A DNA stretch of 64,000 nucleotides from the NCBI GenBank assembly GCA_022419385.1, contig JAJUBI010000004.1, positions 1,550,001-1,614,000 of the forward strand, written 5' to 3'. This stretch comes from Paraconiothyrium sp. Pb-2020 (lineage: Eukaryota; Ascomycota; Dothideomycetes; Pleosporales; Didymosphaeriaceae). The first letter of the stretch is position 1, and every line of letters begins with the position of its first letter. A program made the position numbers and the translations under genes. The notes beneath the pieces were generated by a model. The model saw only the letters and a program-made list of their open reading frames with translations, had not been told where the DNA came from and made no database searches. Positions 1-11,701 of the stretch are shown piece by piece.

Positions 1-2
1 GC

Positions 3-284
3 TCCGCTTACGGATCGGTGCTCAGCCACTTCCGCTCGATGAGCATGGAGACAAAAAGCATGGTGACAGACACGGGGCGTAATGTCGTTGTGCTCAACGT
101 GCAGAGCCGAGCTACTACCATTGGCCCCCGTTACGACATGGAGTATGTCTTCATACTGCATGCCACACCGGACGCGAAATCTCTTCATCGTATTGAAGAG
201 TTTATCGACAGTGCCACGGCGAAGACGCAATGGGCGCAACTGCAGGAAGCCATTGCTATGCGGGAGGAAGCGCGGGACGGGTAA
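3..284 (+). CDS. SnoaL-like (NTF2-fold) protein, C-terminal part
   Basis: The reading frame is open from the left edge to a TGA at 284 and shows the last ~94 residues of a small alpha+beta barrel protein. Visible features are a serine/methionine-rich helix end (SHFRSMSMETKSM), then TGR.VVV, an IGPRYDMEY strand and a final helix IEEFIDSATAKTQW. This order is typical of fungal SnoaL-like polyketide-cyclase or NTF2-like proteins. The family includes cyclases, dehydratases and non-catalytic proteins, and is frequent in fungal secondary-metabolite clusters. The N-terminal half and start lie outside the window, so the catalytic residues cannot be inspected. It runs in the same direction as the AflR-like regulator that follows, with about 1.1 kb between them. 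Identity as SnoaL-like is fairly likely; an enzymatic role is inference. Confidence 0.6.
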   Translation, partial: SAYGSVLSHFRSMSMETKSMVTDTGRNVVVLNVQSRATTIGPRYDMEYVFILHATPDAKSLHRIEEFIDSATAKTQWAQLQEAIAMREEARDG

Positions 285-1415
285 AGACCCTAGCCGCCTT
301 GCAATGTACTTGAGGCCAGCCCGCGAACGCCCTCCCCACACCTTAGCTGAGGATCTCTAGCGCCTCCTGCTGTTGAGACCCACCTATGAATCCCAATCGA
401 TCTACCTCAAAAAGTCTTTTATTACGATCCTGATGGTGCTTACGTTAGCGGGCAATAAGCAATATCCCCATCTGGAATATGGTGTGAGCCGGCGTGGATT
501 AGTGCCGTGGGACGGGCCGTGCTAGACGAACCGTTGCGCTATTTGAATGGTCTACGTGGCTAATCCACCTGCTACTTGTCGTTAGCAACATCAGCATACA
601 TTCTGTAATCCACCTACTAATCCGACCGTATACGTGACACTCCATACTATAACGATTGGTAGGGATATATGCTCAACATTGACAGGATCATGTCTAAAGC
701 TGCGTCTCCAGGCTACAGTTTCATGGTAGCGCCAGGATGTAGCCACATCAACTCGCCTACTTCGTTGCCGTCGATCGCGTATCACAAGTTCAGTCCAATC
801 CAGTAACCACATGGATCAATCTTCTGGTCAGGGCCTGTACGGTACAGCTGCATAGCTGGTATATGTAAGCTGCTGCAACCGCACGCTGTATCAAACGTGC
901 TTGCCATTCAGTTACATCCAGGCCTACGTAACAGCGAGATTACAGGCCAGAGTCCCGGTGGATGGAACTAGATCCTCGCACCATAAGCTTTCCGGTTGAA
1001 CCACCTTTCGTGCGAAGTGGGGTGCGCATCGTAAGGAGTGGGGCTCTAGTCTCCACATGTATTCGTGTCAGTGTTGGATGCCTGGATCGCAAATCCTGCG
1101 CCTTTCCTTTGACAATATTAATCGCAGAAGCTTCCTTAACGGAGAGGAGTGATGTGCAACGAAGATTACCTATTACAAGGGGAATAAGCGCTACAAGAAT
1201 TGGAACCCACGTGCCCCCATGCTGTAAGAACTCCCGGTCGGACCGCCGGCGCTTCGTTTTAGCGCGCCTCTGATATCAGTGTGCGGCTCTTAACGTCCTC
1301 GAGGGTGCTCCGCATTCGCTCGGACCAGTAGGCTAATTTTCATTCATAGTAAGTTGTAGTAACAAACTGCGACCTTACTCTCAAGCATACGTTCAACACT
1401 GTGTGCTTTATCAAG
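285..1415. other. intergenic, no gene recognised
   Basis: Short open frames exist here (for example 962-1273 on +, 591-812 on -), but none has recognisable domains, codon pattern or splice context. The last part is presumably the promoter of the AflR-like gene. Nothing else is supported. Confidence 0.5.
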
Positions 1416-2807
1416 ATGTTCATTACATTAAAGTGCAACGAGCACAACATCTCTGTGGAGCAAGTAAGCGCAAGCACCGCCCAGGGGACTCGTCCTCGGC
1501 ATGCCGCCTGCAACGAATGTCGCATGAAAAAGGTTAATATGATGCAGTTTGTCTTCTAAACTGACCAGGTTGCTAATCAAGATCAGCTCAAATGTTCTGG
1601 AGATAGGGATGGCTGCGCCGGATGCCTATCAAACAATATTGAATGCACATATCCTCCACCAAGTAGAGGCCATAATGGTCCTGCCAGACGATCGCGAAAA
1701 CACTCTCAAGCACAAAGCTCTGCCCCACAGACAAGACCATCCTCAGCCGGTTCAAGAGATCCCCCAACCCCTCGCCTATCAACATCTTCATCTACCACAT
1801 CAATAGAGCCGGATCTTGACAAACTATCGTGGCCAGAACCCTCATTTGCTTCTTCAGAAGCAACAGAAGGTTTTCTAGACACATTTTGGAAGGAAAGCCC
1901 GGCGACCTTGGAAGACCGGCTGGGGGAGAGTGCGTGTTCCATCTTTCCAGACCTCGGGAATGATCTTTTCCTCGATCATGCAAATCTATCATTAGGTAAA
2001 TCTTTTCAGTGCGATATCTACAGACTATTAACACAAATAGGCGAAGATGCTCTCCAACCCCACGCAAACGATGCGCTCACAGCCTTGTCATCGGAACTTT
2101 TCGGCGACCCAAGCCTTTCACTTGCTTGTCCCGATCCCACGGATCAGCTTACCGAACCCTCAGCCATGCTCCTGCCACCACCACCGCCACCACCACCATC
2201 TAACAAAGAAGACACAGTACCATCTTTTGAATTTTCAGCAACGACATCAACCCTTCCAGACGATGGCAGCTGTCGCTGCATGACCGACGCACTTACCATC
2301 TTGGACAAACTCGAAGCCAATAAAGCAGAAACCTCACCGTGCCTCACACACACCGTATCTGGCACACTCTCAACCAATAAAATCGCCCTCTCGCAGTGCA
2401 ACGCCGTAATCGAGTGCCCAGCCTGCCGATACCGGCCAGGCTGCGCCCTACTCCTCATCCTCATATGTCGCAATCTCGTATCGCAATTTCAACAGCTTCT
2501 CTCCAGCGAGCTGACGCCTCCCCACGACCAAAGCGCTGCACACATCGCACCTATCAATTCGCTTGACAACAGCAAGACTGCTGCCTTGGGTCAGTACTCC
2601 ATCGACACGTCAGAGGAGCAGCTCCAGGTGCTGTATGCACTGGCTATTGTGCGGGGCAGGAGCTTGGCGATGTTTCTGGAGAAATTGAAGGGGTTGGTGT
2701 CCTTTCAGGCGGGGGCGAGGGGGCATAGGGAGAAGATTGAGGGGATTGAGACTTGGATGAGGGGGTTGATGGAGAGGTTGAGGAGGATGAGCTATGAGCA
2801 GATTTAG
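1416..2807 (+). CDS. AflR-type Zn2Cys6 transcription factor
   Basis: Two exons (1416-1532 and 1587-2807) encode about 445 residues, close to the usual AflR length. The intron has GTTAAT at the donor and GCTAATC before a GATCAG acceptor. Splicing there gives a perfect zinc cluster: CNECRMKKLKC, then CSGDRDGCAGC through to LSNNIEC, i.e. C-x2-C-x6-C-x6-C-x2-C-x6-C. The only convincing upstream in-frame ATG is 1416. After a Ser/Pro/Thr-rich linker and an eight-proline run comes the AflR C-terminal region: CRCMTDALTILDKLE, then IECPACRYRPGCALLLILICRNLVSQ. Proteins of this type bind TCG-N5-CGR-like sites and activate their own metabolite cluster in the nucleus. Neighbours suggest it is the pathway regulator of the 1-16 kb cluster, but it could serve a cluster extending off the left edge. 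The 3' end of the gene is conspicuously G-rich on the coding strand. Confidence 0.88.
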
Positions 2808-3048
2808 ATGAGTCAAGAGTTTATAGACCATAGAGCATCCTAGAATATTCCAGCGAATGTTCATCACGAAGATGCACGCTAGAACGTAGGAATTTTAATT
2901 TAGAAGTACTACCCAAGACGACGTGCCACAGTATGGGAATCCTCAACTGCGAATTGACAGTGGATCTGCATTGGCCCGAATCAGATTTGATCATGCAGTC
3001 GTTTAGTTCAATAGCACGCTCTTTCGTGTTTCATTTGTAGTAACATGT

Positions 3049-5411
3049 CTATAAAGGATCCGCTCGCTTCACACCAAACCTCTGCGAGAAGACTACAAAC
3101 TGAGCTACACTCAAAACCGTCAGATACGCAAGATGTTCATGCTGTACAAACGCCTTCTCAGCCAACCCTTCGACTCTGCTCCAATCGATGAACCCTAGCT
3201 GCTCCACATTCTCCTTGGTCACCAACCTCTTAATGACCTGATGGAAGGGCCCGTTCGCCGTATATCGTATAGGACCCATGTACGGGTGTTTACGGCGACT
3301 GTATATCTCCTCAGTTATGAATGGTTTCAGCGCCTCGCGGAGAACGTGTTTCTCGCGCAGGGTTTTGGTTGCAGGGTCATATCGCATTTTGAGACTAGGC
3401 GGGATGCTGTTCGCGTACTCTGAGACGCGGTTATCAAGGTATGCAATCCGGCTCTCTACATGGTCAACCATGTCAACGTTATCGCCCAGGTACCGAAGAA
3501 TCAAGTTTGTGAAAATGGTCTTGCTCCAGATGTACTCTGATGTGTGGAGCGGATGCCATTTGTTCTGCATGTCGTTGAGGACGCGCCCGTTGAAGCTTTC
3601 TGCAATGGTGGTCTCTTGGTCATTGACGGCGAACTTGTCTGTCCATGGTGCGAATGGAAGTGGAGTGTGGGTACAGAGGGTCGGAGAGATGTTGGTGTTT
3701 GCCAGCATACGTTTTGTTGACTGGGAACTCTTGGGCACGTCGCCGAACCGGAAGATGTCCGACTTCTTTATCGCGTCGCGGAAGGCGGCTTCTCGTTCCG
3801 GTTCCGACAGTGTGGATGCGGGCCATGAAGGGTCGGCTTCCATTAATGAGTCAGCCGCGAAGAGAGAGTAGCCGGCAAAATTTTCGTCTGCGCCTTCCCC
3901 TAAGATGGATGTTAGTAAAAGTTGAAAGGCAGGATAGATGACTTAAGACGTACCAGTGAGGACCACTTTGATACCGTGGTTATGGACATGCTTAGACAAA
4001 GCTAGCCTGCCGGTCCCGTTGGCATCTGGGTTCGCGGCCTCGCTATTCCAAGCGGTCGCTTCGAAGTTCGCAGCTATAGCAGCTTCGTCCATGTGCACAG
4101 GAATGAAGTCCACGCCCAGCCACTTAGCTGTACGCTGTGCGATATCTGAGCAAAGTGAGCGCTATGTAGTTGTAGGCAAGTCATTGAAGGCCACGAACCC
4201 GACTCGTCTGCTCCACTATCCTTGTCGAACTGAACGCTGAAGCATTTCAACCGCTTTGTATCTCCACTGGCGTCATTACCAAACTTGGCGCCCTCTGTTT
4301 TGATAAGATGGGCTGCCATGCCTGCAAGCCCTGAGGAATCCAGTCCACCGCTAAGATAGACGCCTACTGGAACATCGGCATGCAGTCTCAGCCTGACAGC
4401 ATCAAGCAATCGTTCTCTCAGACCTAGGATAATTTCTTCTTCAGAGCGTGTGTCCACCTCTTTCTACAACAAGGATCAGCGATTTCTGAGGCGCGATTTT
4501 CCTGAATGCTCACCTTGTCGGGGTACTCAATGTCCCAATACACCTTCTGTTGAAGATCGCGAAACTGCTTGCACACCAGATAGTGACCTGGTAGTATCTG
4601 ATATCCATCAGCACGAAGAGTAGCAATATTAAAAGCCAGAGAATGCCTACTTTATAAACATCCTTGAAGAATGTTCTCGAGTCAAAACGCCAGCCATTCT
4701 CTCTCAATGATTGCACGTTCCACTCCGGCTTCCACCCATACGGCAAGAACGACTTCATCTCCGTAGAGATCAGTAGCCGGCCGTCCTGCACCGTGTAGTA
4801 TAGCGACTTGATCCCGTACCGATCTCGCGCGGCAATCAAGACATTTCGCTTCGCATCATAGAGCACCAGCGCAAACTCGCCCCTCAAGTGTTGTAGAAAT
4901 GATAATCCGTAATGCTTGTAAAGGGCAAGAACGACTTCGCAATCGCTTTCTCCTTGGAAGTCGTACTCATTGGCCAGCTGGGCCTTGTGTTCTTCGTAAT
5001 TGTAGAGCTCACCATTCACCACCGCATGCACATCATCTTGGGAGTTGTGGAAGGGCTGGTTTCCGAGGGGGCTTAGGTCGATGATTGAGAGACGCACGTG
5101 ACCTAGTCCTATTTCATCATTTCATCCGTTAACTCTGCCAGCAAAGATCAGGGTCCAGGAACCTTACCGACACGGCGATCAGGGCTGGTCCAGATGCCTC
5201 GAGCATCTGGCCCACGATGCTTGATGATTTCGAGACTGTTATTGATTTCGGTTTCGAGGATACTGGCTCGGCCTTTGATATTGCCATTGACTTCGACATT
5301 TCCGTTTACTTTGCTGTAGCCGTTTGTGTGGGCACCGTTTGCGTAGGCGCCGTTCGTCAAAGGCCCGTGCAACTGCTGCTGCAAGACAATACAGGCTGTG
5401 AGTCCGCACAT
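3049..5411 (-). CDS. asparagine synthetase (glutamine-hydrolysing)-like amidotransferase
   Basis: About 700 residues in roughly six exons. It starts with MCG, so Cys2 becomes the N-terminal nucleophile of a class II glutaminase domain; HRGPDARG, GLGHVRLSIIDLS, VVNGELYN and ARDRYGIKSLYY follow. The synthetase domain has the ATP PP-loop VYLSGGLDSSGLA and, after the next-to-last intron, the conserved LTGEGADENFAGYS. A Gly/Asn-rich insertion (residues ~14-45) lies between MCGLTACIVL and the glutaminase core; similar low-complexity inserts occur in fungal paralogues. The introns carry normal signals: a donor GTAAGG at the first, an acceptor ATAG before GACTAGGTCAC, and a later donor GTACGT. Family enzymes transfer glutamine-derived ammonia to an adenylated carboxylate. 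It is tail-to-tail with the AflR-like gene (241 bp apart). It may be a housekeeping-like paralogue, or may amidate a carboxylate made by the neighbouring oxidases. The latter is inference. Confidence 0.88.
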
Positions 5412-6579
5412 GATGTACCGCCGCAGATTTCGTCAAATTGAAAACGGTAGCACATTCAATTTGATTTTTATCGAGGTCTCTACATCTTACTCCATATGGG
5501 CTTGGCCAGTCCCACAAAGGCCACCGCAGTAGACCATGCCGCCGCATGCTGATTGCGGCTCGTCCACTGGGGATTTCTTCCTTGAGTGATGGCATTATTG
5601 CTAGTATCGCATGGGAATGATGCCACTGTAGTCATCTCCGGCTTTGGAGTGACAACCCTGTTTAGGAGTGTGCCTATGCAAAAATTGGTGCAGCCCGACA
5701 AGAAGGATTGAGTGTTTCTAGGCATCATATACGGTAGATACGGTGTGGGTACGGTGGTTTCCCTGCCAGCTCAAGCACCAATAGAGAATCAGGCCAGTAT
5801 ACGGGGCGTAAAAGCCTTGTCCGACTCCGGTCGCGTCTTACTGTGGGCTTTCTTGGTAGTACGCCTTCCGGGGAATTCCGTATTCGGTCTAGTGGCTTGC
5901 GAAATTCTGGAGGTTTCCCTTCTGGGCGGAGGCGCAGGATTTGGCGAAGGAATACGACCTGCGACGCTGCACAATGCGCGCGAAGCACGAATATGCCATT
6001 TCGTTGCAGATAATTGGCGTACTTGGGCGTTAGGCAGCCATCTGCACTGCATCAATGCGTGCATCTGCTGTTTGCTCAGGAGAACAAGATCATAAGGCAC
6101 CACTCCAAGCGATGTACGTGCTTTCTCTCAAAGATAGTGATGGAGTGGCACTGCATCCCATCGAGGGGACTACTGTGTCTTTTGGGCCGATTCAAGATAG
6201 TAAGCGAAATTTTGATTCGGTGTGGAATGAGTGAGTATCAAAGATGCAGTTGGCGCGTAGAAATGATGAAACGGCCGGTGCGCGCTGCTTCAACGTTTTG
6301 CACTAGCACTATCTCGGAAGAGGAGCTTCAGCTTGGAGAACATGAGTGCATAGGTAATATTGGAAATAGCAAGATGCGTTCGAACATGTTTGATGACAAT
6401 TATCTGGATTGCGAAACTCAATGATATTCACCTGTGACTTAGGAACATCTCTCGGCCACCTATCTCATTCGGGACGACAGCATCAAGCGGCCAATCCCCT
6501 AGCATAGCTCATCCGATGTCTAAGCTATCAGCTTACCTTCTCACGACCCTCATCCTGTTTGTGCCTGTTGATCATGTTT
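5412..6579. other. intergenic between asparagine synthetase start and P450 end
   Basis: Contains the upstream region of the asparagine synthetase-like gene on the left. Overlapping frames on both strands at 5712-6424 lack recognisable domains or splice continuity, so I do not call a gene. Confidence 0.45.
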
Positions 6580-8475
6580 CTACTCCTGCTTTTGGCGTTT
6601 CTGAAAGATGAACTTGACGCTTGGATCAACCTTGTTCAAGATACCATCCAATCCATTCATTACCGATGTTTCTTTCGGTGTCTCGACCAATTTCCATTCA
6701 TAATTACGCAGAATCCGGGCGATGACGACTTTAGCCTCGTGGATCGCGAAGAAGCGACCTGGGCATGCCTGTGTGCCATAGCCGAAGACAAGATGATCCG
6801 GACCTGAGGTCACGGCCTAGATATGCATTAGTGGATATGCGGATTGAGTGAGAGTGTCTAGCCACATACCTGATACTTAGCTTGGTTGCCGGGCTTTGAC
6901 CTGAGATCGAGATACCGGAAGCCGTCGAACTTTTCAGGATCCTGTAGAGGGGATCGGTTGAAGTGGACGAAGTGAGTGTCAATACCGGTCATTGTTCCGA
7001 CCGGAAGGACATCCCCAGTTGCAATTTTCAAGGGCTTAGTAACCTTTCGTATGGTTCCAACTACGTCCAAAGTTAGCAAGGTGAAAATTACCATGATGCA
7101 TATACCCACCTAACATGAACTTGTTAAAGCGTTGAGCCTCGCGGATGAAAGAGTCGAGTTTGACCAGTTTAGCCACGTTCTGCCTGGTCATCATCACCTC
7201 ACCAACCTCGAGAGCTTCTTGGCGTAGCGGCTCAACATACTCAGGACGAAGACACAGGTCGTAAAGGAGGTGGTAAACAGTTGCGGCAGTAGTGAAAAGA
7301 GCTGCTCGACCAGTGCCAATTTGGGCCTCCATCTGGTAGTTGAGGTCACGTCCTTTACCATCCGGGGCTCCTTCGATGACGAGTTGTAGTAGGTCCGGGG
7401 GTGGCTTGAAAGATGGATCCTTCATATTTTCCAAGCGAGTCTCGAGGATGGGCTTGAGCAATCTATTTTGGTAGTGAGTTAGTCGCTAGGTATTATATCG
7501 GGACTGAGGTTGAACTGACTCTTTAGCCCTTTGCTTATGCCTTCGAACCGCGCGAAGCATCGGCATGCGGGTCCAGGCAACGAAAGGTCGAAGCAGCCAG
7601 TGAATTTCCCACAATTCGGGAACTGCCCTAAAAGCACCACCAGTGCAGTTTCGAATCACCTCGAGCTTTAGGTTGTCAGCTTGGATGCCGCAGATTCGAG
7701 CCTAGTATCACTTACCCATTCAGGATTACTCGACAGTTCTTCTCCCACGAATACACGCTGCGAGATCTTGATAATCATATTCACGACTTTGGGATATAAA
7801 AGCATCTCAGTCGGTTCTGTAGATGAACTTCATTAGCGATTCGACGAAAAGAATTCCATGTTGAGAGTGGCACGTACGATCACAAGGGCCAATCTCTTCG
7901 AGGATTGCCGTAAGCGCCTTATCCTGGACTATCTCATACACGGAATCAAGCAGACGGCCGACATCTCTACGGATTGTGAGAGCCGTAGCTTTCTCGTGGC
8001 CAGTGATACCGGTAAAGTCGCCAAGGAAGAAGTCGTACGAAGCTTGCTGGAAACTAAGTGTCGACTCTGGGTTGTTTCTCACATCTTCGATGCATTGATG
8101 TGGAAGAATGACAATCTCGTCGGGGAAATGCTTGATCTTGTACGGCCGATCAGGGTACTGGACCTATTAGTAAGACTCGTTCTACATTCGTCGGTTTGTT
8201 CATCTTACAAGCGCGGATCCACGTGCCAATACCTCGCGGTAAGTTTCCCCGGGCCTGCGCTCTATGAGCGGTGCATTGAACTTTTTGCGCCCAAAAAGCC
8301 CACTCAGCACGCTTTTGTGAACGAAATGTGACGGTCGTCTAACGTAGGTCTTCAAAAAATCCGTGAATAGATAATACGCAAAACCGAAGACAAATAGAAC
8401 TGCTCCGGCAAGAAATGGTCGTTTGGAGACCTCAGTACCCAGATTGCTCAACCCGTTGAGCACAATAAGCGACAT
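6580..8475 (-). CDS. cytochrome P450, ent-kaurene-oxidase-like
   Basis: Six exons give about 500 residues. Exon 1 (8209-8475) has a luminal start, a membrane anchor (AGAVLFVFGFAYYLF) and the hinge RRPGETYREVLARGSALV. A GTAAGA...CTAAT...CCAG intron (8158-8208) joins it to YPDRPYKIKHFPDEIV. Next come NNPESTLSFQQASYDFFLGDFTGI, typical of the fungal ent-kaurene oxidase/CYP68-like clan, then NCTGGAFRAVPELWEIHW, KLDSFIREAQRF (K-helix ExxR) and the heme loop FGYGTQACPGRFFA with the cysteine ligand. The I-helix reads TGRAALFTTAATVYHLLYDL: Thr-Thr is kept but the acidic residue of the usual AGxDT is absent, as in several fungal relatives. It should be an ER-bound monooxygenase using NADPH-P450 reductase. 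It is divergently arranged with the next P450, which suggests co-expression. The substrate is unknown; a terpenoid is plausible from the neighbouring UbiA gene. Confidence 0.9.
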
Positions 8476-8929
8476 TTTGATCTATTGGAAAATATAGAAC
8501 GTGAGTATCAGACAGCCTCTTCGAACCTGGCGCAGCTTTTGTACAGACAAGATTTATTATCGTGTAATGTTCATGGATATGTGAACACTAGCCTTTCCTA
8601 AACGCAAGCGTGATTGGGAGTTTCCACGTGTGGAGATCATTCTAGAACTAACTAATAACGTCGGATTGGGCCGAAAAATGGCATTCCCCGACTTCTTCTG
8701 AGGCTCGATGGTCGCGGTGCACAAAAGTGGGGCTGGCGGTTACCCGAATGGTGTACGACAGCCCCATGCTGACCCTTGCGGTCGCCCTTGGGGCAACACC
8801 CGGGACGTGCCGGCCTGGTCTTCGCTGGTACACACTGTGCCATCGAGATGGTAGAGAGAATGGCTAATAGTGTGGACACTATCAAATCGCACACTGTTTT
8901 CCACGCATCGTCACAAGCAGCTGTCCGCA
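8476..8929. promoter_or_regulatory. shared divergent promoter region of two P450 genes
   Basis: This 454 bp gap lies between the start codons of two head-to-head P450 genes (ATG on - at 8475, ATG on + at 8930), so it must hold both promoters. No open frame in it looks real. A pathway regulator site could sit here, but I could not identify one with confidence by eye. Confidence 0.6.
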
Positions 8930-10781
8930 ATGCCTGTTTCTATTGCTCATTATGCCGCACTACTATGCGGCGCGGCTTCATTTCCATCATACTTTGTACG
9001 AGGAGAGCATCATCTACACATTGTGTTTTACCTTCAACTCTTATTGACTACCGTGGCTTTCGCAACATTCGGATTATCCTTTCTAAACGAAATCACCATA
9101 CTTTCCGCAGTTACTGAAGTATCAGGCCTCGCGGGATGTTTTCTTATTGGACTTTACGGAGCTCGCGCCGTATATCGGCTATGTTTCCATCCACTTCGAA
9201 AGTTCCCTGGATCTCCAGGTGCAAGAGTCACAAGCTTCTGGCTATCGTGGCAAGTACGCCGCGGTGACACCTTTCGACAAATCAAGAATCTACACGACCA
9301 TCACGGCCCCTTCGTACGCATTGGTCCGAACAATCTCTCCATTTCTCATCCAAAAGCGGTGCAAGTCGTATATGGGTTAGGCTCCAAATGCACGAAGGCT
9401 GCTTGGTACGACTTGACCAAGCCTATGGTCTCTCTGCAAACTTTCCGAGAGAAAAAGCTTCATGAGGAGAGGCGACGCGTTTGGAGTGCAGCCTTCGGTG
9501 ACAAGGCCCTCCGGGGCTACGAGCAGAGGCTTCGTGTCTACCGTAACAAGTTGATCAGCCATCTCGTCGAGTCGAATGGGGAAGGTGTTAATGTCACAAA
9601 ATGGTTCAATTTATTCAGTTTTGATTTCATGGGCGACCTGGCTTTCGGGAGGTCTTTTGATATGCTGGAAGCCAGTCGTGAGCATTGGGCTGTCAAACTG
9701 CTCAACGAAGCTCTCGAGCCACTCGCGTACGCATTTCCAGTCTGGTTCTTCAGAGTGGTAACGGCTATACCCGGGCTTTCAAGAGATTGGTGGCGCTTCA
9801 TCGACTTTTGCGCGGAGCGGATGGACGCACGGCTGAAAGTAAGGATAACTGTACTTACGTATTGAGGTCTACTAACAACAAGCAGACCAAAGTAGATGTT
9901 CCCGACATCATGTCGGCACTCTCAGCTCCTTACAAAGGCACTCTGCCTACAGACAAGGATTGGCGCGTTCTGAGGGGAGATGCACAGTTGATCGTGGTTG
10001 CTGGCAGGTAATTCTCTCTACTCCAGCGGGATGTTCTTCCTATCGCATGAGCCTTAGCTGACAGCCACAAGCGATACAACTGCAACCACGCTTTCCGCAG
10101 CCCTTTTTCAGCTCTCACAGCACCCGGAACAGATTGAAAAGCTTCGAAATGAGCTTGCACCATACATGACCGACCCAAGTGGTGATGTCCTGAACGAGAA
10201 GATCGCAAATCTTGAGCATCTCAACGCTATCATCTATGAAACCCTCCGGCTGCATCCGCCTGTCCCGTCACTACTACAGCGTAAAACTCCACGAGAAGGC
10301 ATTGTTATTGATGGAACATTTATCCCAGGAAATACGATAGTCTCGTGTCCTCAATATGTTATTGGAAGAAGTGAGTTCATCCGGCGTATACCTATACTGC
10401 AGAGGTTAACAGATCTATCTGTAACAGGCACGGCTGCGTATGAACGCCCTGATTCTTTCATTCCCGAACGATGGTACTCGTCGCCAGAAATGGTGAAAGT
10501 AAAGAGTGCATGGGCCCCATTTTCAACTGGTCAGTGCCAACATCTAGTCCTAATCATAAGTGACAAAGCTAATGATTTGCTTCTCAGGTCCTTATGGATG
10601 TATTGGAAAGCCACTAGCGCTTCTAAATGTGCGAACTACACTTGCAAGGATTGTCACGACCTTTGACATCTCGTTTGCTCCTGGTGAGGTTGGGAGGAAC
10701 TTTGAAGGCAAGGCAAGGGAGAAATTCACGATTGGATTTGGTGATTTAATGATATCTTTCAAGCCACGTGCATCTCTATGA
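8930..10781 (+). CDS. cytochrome P450 monooxygenase
   Basis: Exons 8930-9838, 9886-10007, 10072-10370 and two more give about 500 residues. The start ATG at 8930 gives an N-terminus with two or three hydrophobic stretches (AALLCGAASF, FYLQLLLTTVAFATFGLSF, GLAGCFLIGLYGARAVY), as in fungal P450s related to benzoate 4-monooxygenase and the 'high nitrogen upregulated' type. The proline hinge FHPLRKFPGSPG follows. Splicing at 10008-10071 creates the I-helix motif VAGSDTTATTLSAALF. The K-helix is YETLRLHPPVPSLLQR, the PERF region is RPDSFIPERW, and the heme loop is FSTGPYGCIGKPLAL. All signature residues are present, so the enzyme looks functional. It shares a promoter region with the other P450 and precedes the UbiA gene on the same strand. 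The substrate is unknown; late oxidation of the cluster scaffold is a reasonable inference. Confidence 0.92.
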
Positions 10782-11701
10782 TTGATCTTGGAATTGTAGT
10801 AGTAAACTCTGGATGAAAACAATATTTTGTCGATCGCCGAACATTATATGTGCATAAATTCAGGATGAAGCATTTCCTTAAGCCTTGCAATGACATCTGC
10901 TATCTTGCTGCGATATGCAAAAATTTCTTGGCTCGGATGGCTGCGCAGCTCTGAGTGCTATCAAGCAGCTACACCGCGTATTACGACTACATATTAGGCG
11001 TTAGCACCCAAAACACTACCAACATGTCACTTCGAAGCTGTTCTTATGGATTTTCCCTCATAGCACATAATAAAAAGCGCCTGAGCGAGAACTTGGGGCT
11101 TTTGCGAAGGACAATGGGGTTGTCTCTTAGTTGAATACTCTTATCTTGCAATGAAACATTTTTTCATGGATGCATGAAGATGGCTAGATAAGTGTAAAGT
11201 CTTTGAGAGGCGATGCGTGTATCACCTGATTTCTGTTGTGTTCGAAGACGCCCATCGTCGAATTTGGCTGGGCCCAGTAAACATAGGTCTTCCAATTTGA
11301 TTGCAGCATTTTCCGGGCATTTCCTGAAGTGGCGGTGCTACATACGGCCTTCATGTGACAGTGATTGAAACAACTTAGGCTCCTTATTACTAGAATTAGC
11401 ACAACCCGGAACCGAAATTGAACATTATAGGCGCTCACTCGATTACGAAGAATTGTGCATAGCGCTACGAAACAGCAATCTCCGTACTGGAAGTCATCTG
11501 CTAGAGAGTTACCTGTGCCATCTTATAGTCGCACTGTGCTTTACTGCTGGCAGACCACGCCATCATCGCACCACTGCTGGTCCTTTTCAGTGCCCTGAAC
11601 ACTTTTGCCTTCGACTCAGGCTTATCTTCTCTGCTGCTGTGCGGCAGGATTTTGTATGCAACTCTGAAAAGCTCGTGACCAAGGGGGAACTGGATATAGT
11701 C
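10782..11701. other. intergenic, upstream of the UbiA-type gene
   Basis: No gene is seen in this 920 bp stretch. The right part should contain the promoter of the UbiA-type gene. An open frame on the minus strand (11501-11764) overlaps that gene's first exon and has no recognisable domain. Confidence 0.45.

Noticed and set aside
5712..6424. overlapping frames on both strands
   Set aside because: No domain or codon pattern; probably non-coding upstream DNA.
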